DNA of 50,000 bases from Cristatella mucedo (Eukaryota; Bryozoa; Phylactolaemata; Cristatellidae): NCBI GenBank assembly GCA_009760855.2, contig WPIO01000067.1, positions 1,177,501 through 1,227,500 on the forward strand, read 5' to 3'. The translations under genes and the position numbers were made by a program. The notes beneath the pieces were generated by a model that was not told the DNA's origin, did not search any database, and saw nothing but the letters and a program-made list of their open reading frames with translations. Shown in pieces: positions 40,939-50,000 of the stretch (positions are counted from its first letter, which is position 1; each line of letters starts with the position of its first letter).

Positions 40939-42285
40939 GGCAGCCGAGCTTAGTAGGCTCGAAGCGCGTTCGCATTCCGGTCAGCGTTGCGCGTCAAGCG
41001 CCATCGAGTCGGCTCAATCTTATCCGAGCCTATCTGGCACGTGTTTATACAGTCCGTAATCTATATTCCCAAGTCGCTTCAAACAAAGAAGCAGCGTGGC
41101 GATTTGCACGAGCGAGTCGATGGCAAGCACGTGCGCCGGAGCGGACTCTCTCTCTCGCCGAGCTTGACAGCCGGATGCAATGAGCAAAGCGCGTCCTGCG
41201 GGCCGCCGGTAGCGGGTAGTGCATAACTTTGCCCCCTCAGCGGACGTACGTCCAGCGGCGTCGCGAGCTCCCGCGATCAAGGACTCGATAGGCTGCGGGC
41301 CGGCGTCGGGGCCGGCGAAAAATGAGCCGCTGTGCCGCCTCGCCACCGTACCGACGCCTCGTCACCGAATGCGTGACAAAATGCGCGACGCTGGTCGGGG
41401 TCGGCGGCGGCACTACTGCTAAGGAAAAAGCTCGAGTAGCTGTTTCGCAACACAAGTCCTTACCGCAAACATTACGCACGCCTCAGATTCTGGTCCTCGC
41501 ACACCCACTTTGGTATGGAAAGCGAGAAACGAGAAGCGAAGCGAGGTGTTGGCGCAGCGCCGGTGCACGCAGGGTCACGCTTACGAGGCCTTGGAGTGCG
41601 GCAGCGATGAAGAATTGCCAAATCTTGATAGCGAGTCCACTTCCTAAACGTACTGTCGGTGCATATTCCACAACTGAAGAAGACCGCGTGTGCGCACGAC
41701 TAAACATGCAGTGCAGCTGAGTAAGCCTAGTTTTATATGATTTTATATGCATGTATATGTTTATAATTAAAGCGAGTTATAATTAAAGTCCGTCGCGCGG
41801 CAAGATGGCGACCGGTACTTCTGGGAGTGACGTAATGACTCGGCGTCTGTAATAAACGCCAATGACTCAGCGAAGGGAGTCCACAGGTTGTGAGCTCTAG
41901 CGATTTCATATAAATTATTATATGATGAATGAAGATGATAATAACTAAGGATCCGTTAATAATAATCCCTAGCGTCGTCACAATCCGGCTGATTTAGCGA
42001 GCCAGCGTTACGCTAGCCGCCACCCCACTGATGCGGCGGAAACAGCATCCGGTGCCAGCTTATCGCCAGCCTCCTCCTCGGGGCGACTAAGCTCAGCGAC
42101 AGAAGTTCAATTATGCCGCATGTGAGTTCATTGTATATTACTTAGATGGGGAATCTCTAATTCTAGCCTCGACTCTGGTTTTTCGGCTTCCGCAGACCGC
42201 ATATCCAGCTACTGGTCGGAGCGATCGATTTTCAGACCGCACATTGAAGCGCCCAATATGCGCTACGGTGCCCAATGTGCGCCCA
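40939..42285. other. Unassigned apart from one weak ORF
   Basis: No repeat family recognised. A weak plus ORF at 41322-41720 is listed separately. 41895-41945 is AT-rich. The short repeat aattaaagcgagttataatt surrounds 41763-41788. Confidence 0.3.
41322..41720 (+). CDS. Weak candidate: 132-codon ORF, no recognised family
   Basis: ATG at 41322 (context aaaATGA, A at -3) to TGA at 41718-41720. It starts MSRCAASPPYRRLVTECV. The composition is unremarkable and basic, with several Cys (5 in the first and last thirds) and no repeats. Minus-strand frames at 41237-41479 and 41483-41752 are open over the same DNA, so strand and reality are uncertain. Confidence 0.17.
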   Translation: MSRCAASPPYRRLVTECVTKCATLVGVGGGTTAKEKARVAVSQHKSLPQTLRTPQILVLAHPLWYGKRETRSEARCWRSAGARRVTLTRPWSAAAMKNCQILIASPLPKRTVGAYSTTEEDRVCARLNMQCS

Positions 42286-42400
42286 GCGCGCGCGCGCGCG
42301 CGCGCGCGCGCGCGCGGGGCGCACGCGTCGATGCAACTCGAGCTTGCGACTCGAGCGCAGCCGGTCGCCGCTGGGGGGGGGGGCGGGGCGGGGCGGGGCC
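42286..42400 (+). repeat. (GC)n tract followed by a G-quadruplex motif
   Basis: 31 bases of perfectly alternating GC at 42286-42316 (Z-DNA-prone). About 55 bases on, a run of 11 G at 42373-42383 is followed by three GGGG runs each separated by one C, ending at 42398. The latter fits the G3+N1-7 quadruplex rule with minimal loops. Confidence 0.9.
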
Positions 42401-42699
42401 GCGCGAGCGGACGTCGAGCTTTCCTCCCTTTTTTTGTGGGCAGGTAGCCTTAGCCAGGCGTACTTGCGGGTGAACTCCGAGGAGCACCGAGCGGAAGTGA
42501 ACGCCTCTCGAGCGAGGGCCGAGCTCGAGGAGCGACATTCGGCTCCTCGCTCTACGCGACGTCGCGAGGTCGCGCCGCCGCGGGACTCGCGTCCGCGTCG
42601 CTCGCCAGGACCGCGGCAGCTGGGCGTCGCTCGCTCCGAAGACGCGCCGCCCAGCGGCGCTGGCGGCCAACGCCGCCAGTGGCGAAGCAGTCGCCGCAG
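42401..42699. other. GC-rich unassigned stretch
   Basis: Frames open on both strands, Arg/Ala/Ser-rich. No supported gene. Confidence 0.3.
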
Positions 42700-43095
42700 G
42701 TGCATACGGTAATAGTAATAATAATATTAATACACTCGATAAAGCACCCTCGGAGAACTCGATCTCTTTCCAGGCGCTTTACATTTGCTGCAAAGGACAC
42801 GCCGCGATTGAATGGTGAGTAGTACGATGCTTGATAAACAACATGAATAACGTGGCTAGGGGTGACATGCACAGGGTCAGCATGCAAGTGTGGTTAGTGG
42901 CAGAATGCACAGTGTCAGCACGCTTAAGCACATGAAGGACGAGTCACAAGGACCCACTAAATGCTGTCCTAAATAGGTGCGCTTTTAAGTTATTTTTAAA
43001 TGCGGTCAAGTCAGGGGATGTTGTGACGCAAGTCGAGAGTGAGTTCCAGGCTTTGCGAGCGTACGAACTAAATGCACGGTCTCCAAAGGATTTGG
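42700..43095 (-). mobile_element. LINE-B 3' end with intact ORF2 C-terminus
   Basis: The minus strand reads SFGDRAFSSYARKAWNSLST, then TFK-type TAFKNNLKAHLF and AFSGSL before a TGA. This is the same frame and stop as the plus-strand copy at 3379-3522, with only a few substitutions. Then come the UTR (gtgctgacactgtgcattct), the tail gtaaagcgcctggaaagaga and ATT/ATA units at 42710-42735. It is 5'-truncated just upstream of the FGDRAF block, at nearly the same point as the 3375 copy. Confidence 0.85.
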
Positions 43096-44205
43096 GTTTG
43101 TTAATGGTAATGGCCGGAGGCCGTCTCGGGAGGGAATGGGATTCCGGCTGCTCGGCCGTCCTTCGGAGGTTCGCTTCGGGCGCTAATTAAGCGCATCGCC
43201 GGCTCTAATGGACCGACACTGCGGCGGCGATGTTCTCGCTGCTGCCACCGGCGTCCGGGCGGTTCGCGCGACACAGACGGCGCCATTGTGCGGCAGGACA
43301 AAGGCAGCGTCGGCGCTGAGCGTCGGTCTTGCGGTGCGCCTGCCTCGCTTAATGCGAGCGAGCCGGCTCAGCGGTCACATTGCGCGCGCGGCGCTCCTGC
43401 TCAGGACGGTCTTCGTCGGCGGCATCTGCTGCCGGGGCTTGCTGTTGCCAGGAACGGGGGGGGGGCGGGGCGCGCCGGCGACAGGGTCTCGGAAGCCGAT
43501 GCGTGGCCATTCGCGCGACTCGACCTCCCCCGCACAATGCCCGCTTCCGCCGCCATTCCGTCGCTGCCACTAGTCGCTTTCGCAGCTTTGGCAGCTGCGC
43601 AGCGCCCGTGACTTCCTGCAGCGCCCGCGTCCGGTTTATGGCGATCGTTCGCCGCGTGCTGCGTCCGCTCGTTCACCTACTTCCGGCGGTCGCACGGATC
43701 GATTCGCGAGCCGCCGACCGTGGTGCTGGGTCGTGAGGGGCAGGGGAGCGGCCGCCCGCGGACAAATGGCCACCCAGCGTGATGTACCGACTTTGAGCCG
43801 GAAGCCATTTGAAACGGTCGGTCCACGGTAAGCACGCTGGTGAGCAGCGACGCGTGAATAAATTATGTAGTCGGTTTTTTGCACAACTTTTGAACCTGAC
43901 TGGTATATGACTAAGAAATCTGGTGCCGGAGCGAGCTTTAAGTTTGGCTATCAGCCACCCAGCGAGCGAGAGACGTGGCTGCTACAAGCCTTTAACGAGT
44001 AGCGAGTCTGTCTGTCCGACTCGCCTGCCTCAAGGACTAACTAGAATGTGGAACTATATACTGGGTATATGCTAAAAAATGAAATATGGCACTTAGTGCT
44101 TACCAATTTAGCGAAATGTCAGGGCACACGGCTGTAAACTTTGCTTGCTCGCACTGTTCTTTCACCCGAACTCGTGAGTTAGAAGGATGTAGCCGTAGTT
44201 GGCAA
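43096..44205. other. GC-rich unassigned region, then moderate GC
   Basis: 43.2-43.75 kb is CpG-rich with frames open on both strands. A run of 10 G followed by cgggg lies at 43456-43470. No gene is supported. Confidence 0.3.
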
Positions 44206-44248
44206 TATATCTCTTTCTCTCTCTCTTTCTCTCTTCTCTCTCTCTCTC

Positions 44249-44341
<93 letters not shown>
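44206..44341. repeat. Compound microsatellite: (CT)n, (AC)40, (AT)5
   Basis: CT-rich to about 44249, a perfect AC array at 44252-44330, then TATATATATA to 44341. Confidence 0.95.
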
Positions 44342-44739
44342 GCGTGAGCAGCTCACTGCCTGTGGTTTAGCTTTACTGAGTCATAGTAGTTCCGTTACGT
44401 AAGACAACGCTGCTCCTTCTTGCCGCTTGACGGAAGTTCGCTCTCTTGCCACGCGATGCAAGTTCGCCATCTTGCAGAGTGGCGGACTTTCTCGCTTTAA
44501 CTAGTGTATATATATATTAGGGTACAATAATACAAATTAGTCACACACACGCACGCACATTATATTCATACATATATACATAAATATATATGTATGTATA
44601 AATGTATTTTATATATGTATATTGAATCGGAAAAAACGACGAAGGCGATTCGGCTTAGGGTTTTTTCTTTCAGAAAAGCACCCACCGCCACTGCCGCCGT
44701 CGCCTTAGTGACAAACTACAATCCATCAATATAATACGC
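44342..44739. other. Unassigned; AT-rich patch at 44500-44625
   Basis: Contains a near-duplicate pair gaagttcgctctcttgcc and caagttcgccatcttgca (44431 and 44460). atatatgtatgtataaatgt type AT-rich sequence follows. No gene. Confidence 0.3.
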
Positions 44740-44875
44740 TAGGAGACCTTATTCTCTATTCAGGCGCTTCGCATACGCTATGGGGCTCGAGCCCACGACC
44801 TCGGCCATCATATACATTCACCTTGACCTTGATTCGAGGCGAGCGCCTTAACTGCTGGTCCACACCGGCGGGCAA
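44740..44875 (-). mobile_element. SINE-B, tRNA-derived SINE
   Basis: On the minus strand: gtggaccagcagttaaggcg (A-box region), B-box-like GGGCTCGAGCCC (44783-44794 on plus), then cgaagcgcctgaatagagaa as linker and tail start. The terminal tail is cut short. Confidence 0.75.
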
Positions 44876-45334
44876 CAAAAGAGCCATCGGCCCGGGCTAA
44901 TTCCGCCGAAATCCAATTTGCGGCTCCACAAGTTGTGCCAGGCGCCCGTCGAAAGGCACAACCGTAATTATGAATTAGATAGCCCCTGTTGGCATAGAGT
45001 AAAGGACTTTCAATTTAGTGCATGCAGTTGGCACCCCAAGTGGGTCGGTTTTAGATAATAGTGCATGGGGGATAAGAAGTAAGACAACCACAGCGGGTGC
45101 ACGAAACTAAAGCCGAGCGCCATAACAACGCACCACGACCCGGCCAGCCCCGCGGTCGTCTCTGTCAAAGCAGTCCTTTGACACAACTGGAGGTGCTAGT
45201 AATCCGTTAGAGCCGCCGGTATTCAAGAGCGTTTCACCCGCAGATCACTTACCCATCTCTCCTCCAGGTTCAACGTAGCCTAGCCAGCAGAAGTGGCCGA
45301 ATCGGCGAGTCAGAAAGGTAGAGGTATGCTCCGT
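44876..45334. other. Unassigned intergenic DNA
   Basis: No supported frame or repeat family. Confidence 0.3.
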
Positions 45335-45862
45335 TGCAAAAAGAACTAAGATGGATGCCGGTTGACCAATGGATTTAGAGCAAGGTTCTTACGCTGACCC
45401 ACAAGGCCCGCCACGGCTTGGCTCCTTCGTACCTAGCTGAACTGCTGCATCAGTTTTAGCCTCTTCGCGCCCTCAGGTCCTGTGTGGACAATAAATTAGT
45501 TGTCTCATTCCTCCGCTTAAAGACAGTTGGCGACAGAAGCTTTAGCTCTGCAGGTCCTAGACTGAGGAACTCGCTCCCACAATTCTTACTCAACGACAAC
45601 TATTCTCCTACTGCCGACTATGGCTCGTCATTTTCAGTGGTCCTGAGCTGCTACTTTCATGCTACTCACTACCTCAACTGCTCTCCTGACTCTGCTGTGC
45701 TTCCCACTTTCTCTTTGCTACGTGAGACGAAGTCTGTTGGCTACCGAATGCGTACCGAAAGCCGCCTAGGCTGTGAGTGCGCTATACAAAACTCTCCTGC
45801 GTAACACCCACATGGTCTTTATGACTTTGTGGAGTTACAGACGGAGATACATTACATTGCAG
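45335..45862 (+). mobile_element. LINE-A (L2/CR1-like) 3' end, copy 3, most complete
   Basis: Starts in the LRWMPVD block, then has an open stretch reading DNKLVVSFLRLKTVGDRSFS, SAGPRLRNSLPQFL (frame of 45484-45804). The 3' UTR is shared with copy 1 (gacgaagtctgttggctacc and following) and ends in a cattacattgcag tail. The 45340-45480 part is frameshifted against the rest, so the copy is inactive. It contains the ORF2 C-terminal GDRSFSS..NSLP signature. Confidence 0.8.
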
Positions 45863-46404
45863 TAGAGAAATTGGCCGCATTGGTAGACGCAGCTTCCAAC
45901 GCGACGCCTTCAAAAACAGCCAATGGCGTCCAGGCGCGGAGACACCTTCACTCGTGCTTGCGAAGAATTGTCATCCAAGGAGAAAAACACCGGAAGCGGT
46001 CGAATCCGGAAGCGGATGATCCGGCGAAAGTCGATGCGGTCACTTTCGACGCTTTACGAGCCGGGCCGAGCCATTAGGCTTGTCGCGCCACAAACGAAGG
46101 GGGAGGGGCGGCGAGTCGTCTGAGCATCGCTGATGGATCGCGCGACGATCTCTACGAAACGCACTCGAGCGTCTAGTCACTCGCTCCGCGAATCTCTGGA
46201 TTGGCGGGTTAACATTTAATCCATCTCATTGTCTAGGCTGGGGCGCGCGGTCTAACCTAGTCTAAGTTCGCCAGGGGTTTTTCGTGCGATATTACACCCG
46301 CTTAAGGTAGGCACGCCCGATTGTGTCCGCATTTCTGCTATTCGCTGCTCTCGCACGCCACGACACCTAGCGCTGTAGCCGGAGAGCGGGCCCAACTTGG
46401 GCGG
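45863..46404. other. Unassigned; two ETS-type CCGGAAGC sites
   Basis: CCGGAAGC occurs at 45990-45997 and 46006-46013, the core of ETS-factor sites that are common in TATA-less promoters. No first exon can be attached, so this is noted only. Confidence 0.3.
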
Positions 46405-46590
46405 TATTTCTCATATGAGCAAGCTACCCTGACAACCCAAGAGGTAAGGTACTCGCTATTCACGACCGAGGCCTTGGGTTCGAATCCTAGAGCGGGCGAT
46501 CCTGTGTTGCCAACTGCAAAAACGGTGCTGACAGCCGCTAACGCCTTTCTACCTCTGTACTAATGAGACTGTTTAATTTAGCTAACTTTT
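46405..46590 (+). mobile_element. SINE-A, tRNA-derived SINE
   Basis: A-box-like aacccaagaggtaaggtact, B box GGTTCGAATCC at 46477-46487 (consensus), body gatcctgtgttgccaactgc and ctgacagccgctaacgcctt, tail ctgtactaatgagactgttt with aatttagctaac. A good copy, comparable to 5005 and 30303. Confidence 0.8.
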
Positions 46591-47564
46591 GTTTCTGACC
46601 GGACGCCCGGCCCCCTCCACTCGGCTCCCGCTATCGTTCCCCGACACGCGAGCGATCTCTGCCGCCGACCTCCGCCTCCGGCGCCGTGCTGCCGCGTAGT
46701 GATCGTTCCGCGAGACGCGCGACGCGTGCGAACGCACGGAGCAGCTGATTCTCGCAGCGCCGGCTTCGCCGATGGGCTGCGACCCGCCGCAACGGGAGCG
46801 ATGAGCGACGGAAGCGGCGGCCCCGAATCAGGAGCGAGCGAGCGAGGCCGGCGCGCCGCCATGATGCTGCTTTCGTCGCCGGCGGCCGAAAATATTAGGT
46901 GAAACGATCGATTGGCGCCTGCACCGAGGACGCGTGCGGACCTGCCGACGGCCAGTCGGTGCCGAAAGACGCCGTCTTCATCGTAAGTCCGGCAGGCTCT
47001 CGCCTCTTCGTGAAAGTGCAAGTGGTTCGAGAACTAAGGTTCGTCGGTTCGTCGCGTGCACGCATCAGCAGCGTCTCTCGCGGTCAACCTTGAATTGCAA
47101 TATTCAATTAAAAAAGAATAAGCGTTTTCTTATTGAGAAATACCCCTCGCTATTCTTTCTAAAGGAAAGGGTTGGCTAATGCGCCGCAAACGTCGTTTCT
47201 ACCACTAGCTCCGATTCTTACGACTGGTAAGAAAAAACCGTCTCCCAGAAGTGAAAACCCGTTAAATATCCGGTTCCTCGGATTTTCCCCACATGCATCC
47301 ATGTTATCATCACTAGCATCACCAGTCACATTTTATTGCAATACAGATACACGAAAGTACCTGGCTGTACGAGTGCTTTGCATAAAAGTTTGCATTACTT
47401 CGGTGCACTTTGCGATAGACCAAGCGGCAGCTGTCCGTATACTCTCTACTCCACCTATTCTCACTGTTCTCTGTTAAGTATTTTTATCCTGTTTAAAGTT
47501 TTTTGCAGTATAATATTATTTATGAGTTTTGAAAATAAAATAATATAGCTATTAATATTTGCGC
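46591..47564. other. Unassigned; GC-rich to about 47.08 kb, then AT-rich
   Basis: 46.6-47.05 kb is CpG-rich with frames open on both strands (46578-47021 -, 46699-46902 +). The sharp change to AT-rich DNA at about 47.09 kb may mark an insertion boundary. No gene supported. Confidence 0.3.
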
Positions 47565-47638
47565 GTGGAACGGCAGAGCCGCATCTTGACATCGAAAGAG
47601 CCGCGTGCGGCTCGCGAGCCGCCGGTTGCCGACCGCTG
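47565..47638 (-). mobile_element. hAT-like DNA transposon terminus (single end)
   Basis: Read on the minus strand from 47638: CAGCGGTCGGCAACC, then ggcggctcgcgagccgcacg and cggctctttcgatgtc. The CAG(N)GGTCGGCAACC start followed by GGCTC/GAGCC palindromes and a GCGGCTCTTT block is a pattern I know from hAT-family termini. Only one end is recognised. The interior would lie towards lower coordinates, and no transposase sequence is visible. Confidence 0.4.
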
Positions 47639-48261
47639 CGATGGACAGAAGCTGGCGGCCCCGTCTGAACCCGTAAGAGCCGAGCAGGATGGTGACCTGA
47701 GGAAAAACCTTCTTTCGGTTGCGGTTGCTCCGGTTGCGATCGCATAATACGCCTTGCTTGTGTCTGCAGAGTATCTGTTGATGCTTGTCGCCCGCCGATG
47801 CATCCTCGAGCTGTAGCATCGCGATCGGTCAGCCTGATCAGTCAGCCTGATCAGTCAGTCAGATCGATCGCCGTCCGATTGGCCGACCGGACAGAATCCT
47901 TGCGGTCAGTGGAGGAGCCGGGACTTTTATCAAGGAGGCAGGACCTGCAAGTGTGCATGCAGGGGAAAGACCCGCAAGGTTTTCATGTATACAGGGCCGA
48001 AACTAACGAAAACGAAACGAAACTAACGAAACACCGAAAAAGTCACAGTGCTTATTCCGCACGAAGGCGTCGGTTGCTCATCGAGTTGAATTAATTAATT
48101 TATTTATTTATTAATTAATTTATTTGTTTGTTTATTAATTAATTAATTTATTAACGTAATTTCGTTGTCGCCAACGGTCGGGTGGGGGCGTTGAGATTGG
48201 GGGGGAGGGAGGGAGCCGCTCAGGTCGGTGCCCGCTGGGGGGGGTGGGCATATGGCCACAC
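47639..48261. other. Unassigned; ends in an AT-rich TTAATTAA/TTTA patch
   Basis: tcagtcagcctgatcagtcag type near-repeats at 47838-47867. 48088-48152 is a run of aattaatt and tttatttg units. No gene. Confidence 0.3.
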
Positions 48262-48872
48262 GCCCTGCTTCCGCCCTGCTTCCGCCCTGCTTCCGCCCTG
48301 CTTCCGCCCTGCTTCCGCCCTGCTTCCGCCCTGCTTCCGCCCTGCTTCCGCCCTGCTTCCGCCCTGCTTCCGCCCTGCTTCCGCCCCTCCGCTGCTTCCG
48401 CCCTGCTTCCGCCCTGCTTCCGCCCTGCTTCCGCCCTGCTTCCGCCCTGCTTCCGCCCTGCTTCCGCCCTGCTTCCGCCCTGCTTCCGCCCTGCTTCCGC
48501 CCTGCTTCCGCCCTGCTTCCGCCCTGCTTCCGCCCTGCTTCCGCCCTGCTTCCGCCCTGCTTCCGCCCTGCTTCCGCCCTGCTTCCGCCCTGCTTCCGCC
48601 CTGCTTCCGCCCTGCTTCCGCCCTGCTTCCGCCCTGCTTCCGCCCTGCTTCCGCCCTGCTTCCGCCCTGCTTCCGCCCTGCTTCCGCCCTGCTTCCGCCC
48701 TGCTTCCGCCCTGCTTCCGCCCTGCTTCCGCCCTGCTTCCGCCCTGCTTCCGCCCTGCTTCCGCCCTGCTTCCGCCCTGCTTCCGCCCTGCTTCCGCCCT
48801 GCTTCCGCCCTGCTTCCGCCCTGCTTCCGCCCTGCTTCCGCCCTGCTTCCGCCCTGCTTCCGCCCTGCTTCC
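48262..48872 (+). repeat. 11-base minisatellite, 55 units, nearly perfect
   Basis: Unit GCCCTGCTTCC. Eleven units precede one 17-base variant (gcccctccgctgcttcc, 48383-48399), and 43 further units follow without a mismatch that I can see. An 11-base unit shifts frame every copy, so a 33-base/11-residue peptide (ALLPPCFRPAS on plus, GRKQGGSRAEA on minus) is encoded in all three frames of each strand. This explains the six long ORFs here. A gene is not implied. Confidence 0.97.
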
Positions 48873-49009
48873 GCCGCCGCGCAGCGGTGCTGCCACCGCT
48901 CAAGAGCTCATCGGCGGGATGCAACCGCCCAACCGTCCTCCTTAGGAAGGCTTGCGCCCCTGGCGTCCCATTAAATAAATGAATATAAATATAACTCATT
49001 TGCATATTG
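48873..49009. other. Short unique spacer
   Basis: gccgccgcgcagcggtgctg and then ordinary sequence leading to the SINE-B tail. Nothing recognised. Confidence 0.3.
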
Positions 49010-49145
49010 CCCTATGATAACGTAATCTCTATTCAGGCTCTTCATAAATGCCGCGGGGCTCGAGCCCACAACCTCGGTTATCAAATGCGTTCACCTTGAC
49101 CTCGGTCGTTTTTAAGGGCGAGCACCTTGACCATTGGGTCAAAAT
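49010..49145 (-). mobile_element. SINE-B, tRNA-derived SINE
   Basis: On the minus strand: caatggtcaaggtgctcgcc (A-box region), gaccgaggtcaaggtgaacg, B-box-like GGGCTCGAGCCC (49056-49067 on plus), then gaagagcctgaatagagatt as the tail start. It is close to the copy at 44740. Confidence 0.8.
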
Positions 49146-50000
49146 GAAATGTTCAGCACGGTGGCGTATAAATCCACCTTACGTAAGTCGCGTCTGCATT
49201 TCAAAACAACCCCTTCCCTCTCTCCTAGACTCTATTGGGCGTTCAGGCGCCCGGTTCTAGCTGTTTCGCAGGGTCGCTTAAGAGACTGTACGGAACGAAC
49301 ACTAGCGATCAGTAATAAATCCTTTCAGAATGAAATTTGAGTGGGTTTTGAGTTTGGCCTCTCGTCGAGCAGGCTGCGAGTTCATCTCCAGAAGATGGTG
49401 CGACATTATTTCCTTATTTTTACCACTGCAATGTCCTCTAGAGCGCTTCCAGAGCTTTCCGGATCTGGACGGCTCAGCCAATATGTATGCATCTACGTGT
49501 GTTTTTTATTCGGATTGCAGCTACAGCAGCGAGCTGAAATCTGGTGTCTGTCTGTTCAGCCTTCACCCTGCTGTCACCAGCACTTTCCTCCCGCTGGCCA
49601 GCAAGCCGCCCAGTGTAACCCGGCTGTCTCGTAGCACGGAATTCGCCGTTCGGTTGCTCAGACGACCGACGCAGCAAGGGTCGCAGAGGGCCGATCCGAC
49701 TCTGTTTGTACATTCTCGTCCGGCCACGCTGTGCGACCTTTGTCTCTCGAGTTTCTCCCGATGCCGCCGCCGGTCATGCGGCTGGCATCGCTTAGCAGCC
49801 AGCGCCGGTGGCACTTTCAGCCAGCCGTAGGACTGCAGTCCAGCCGAGCCCCGACCGAGCTCTGGTATCACCACCTCTGCAGTAGTCAGTCGTACCGCGG
49901 CCATCGAACACCCGCGACCTGATTCCGGAGTCGACAGAAGCAGAAGCAGACTTTGCCTGGCGCCTTCGAACGCACTTCAACCGCCCCGCGGCTAGACGTC
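49146..50000. other. Unassigned; one plus ORF without motif
   Basis: The frame 49330-49830 (166 codons, ATG at 49330) starts MKFEWVLSLASRRAGCEF and is Ser/Arg/Cys-rich with no recognised domain. It overlaps 49341-49634 (+) and 49563-49904 (-). Too little supports a gene, and the right side is cut by the window edge. Confidence 0.25.

Noticed and set aside
48262-48872. A CRISPR array
   Set aside because: Units are contiguous 11-base repeats with no spacers, in eukaryotic context.
48135-49005. Six long ORFs (230-270 codons) on both strands
   Set aside because: They are generated by the 11-base minisatellite, which is stop-free in every frame. They do not indicate a protein.

Overview
The window reads as nuclear DNA from an animal. 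The evidence is LINE fragments of the L2/CR1 superfamily, two families of tRNA-derived SINEs with Pol III A/B boxes, very many (GA/CT)n and (CA)n microsatellites, several non-triplet minisatellites, and one coding exon bounded by a eukaryotic splice acceptor. There are no operons, Shine-Dalgarno sites, rRNAs or free-standing tRNA genes. CpG is abundant throughout the GC-rich stretches, which fits an invertebrate better than a heavily methylated vertebrate genome. I cannot name the species from the sequence.

The window is gene-poor. The only coding region I would defend is a minus-strand exon at 1707-2192, rich in Ser and Asp, that follows a strong polypyrimidine-AG acceptor. A few long uninterrupted ORFs (12.6-13.2, 17.8-18.2, 22.5-23.5 and 41.3-41.7 kb) are listed as weak candidates only. 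Most other ORFs are by-products of GC-rich DNA or of simple repeats.

Layout: 0-5.2 kb is repeat-rich (LINE-B, SINE-B, SINE-A) around the minus-strand exon. 5.2-8.5 kb is mostly unassigned and has a degenerate AT-rich tandem duplication. 8.5-15 kb is GC-rich, with CAG/CCG tracts, poly-C tracts, a perfect 27-bp hairpin and a 75-bp tandem duplication. 15.4-16.6 kb holds a GTGTGC array, GGACATT-type motifs, a degenerate TTTAGGG-like tract and a poly-G cluster. 17-24 kb holds GA/CT arrays, two LINE-A copies in tandem on the same strand, a 1-kb ORF and a 15-bp minisatellite whose units build perfect CRE palindromes. 24-34 kb mixes GC-rich unassigned DNA with LINE-B and SINE-A copies, including a LINE interrupted by a SINE. 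35-41 kb is dominated by GA/CAGA arrays and a 14/28-bp minisatellite. 42.3 kb has a (GC)n tract beside a G-quadruplex motif. 44-50 kb has SINE-B copies, a third LINE-A copy, a hAT-like terminus and a 55-unit, 11-bp minisatellite.

The main biological relationship visible is between the mobile elements. The 3' tail of SINE-B matches the 3' tail of LINE-B, ending in the same (ATT)n-type repeat. This implies that SINE-B uses the LINE-B machinery for retrotransposition. No complete autonomous element is present: every LINE copy is 5'-truncated or broken.
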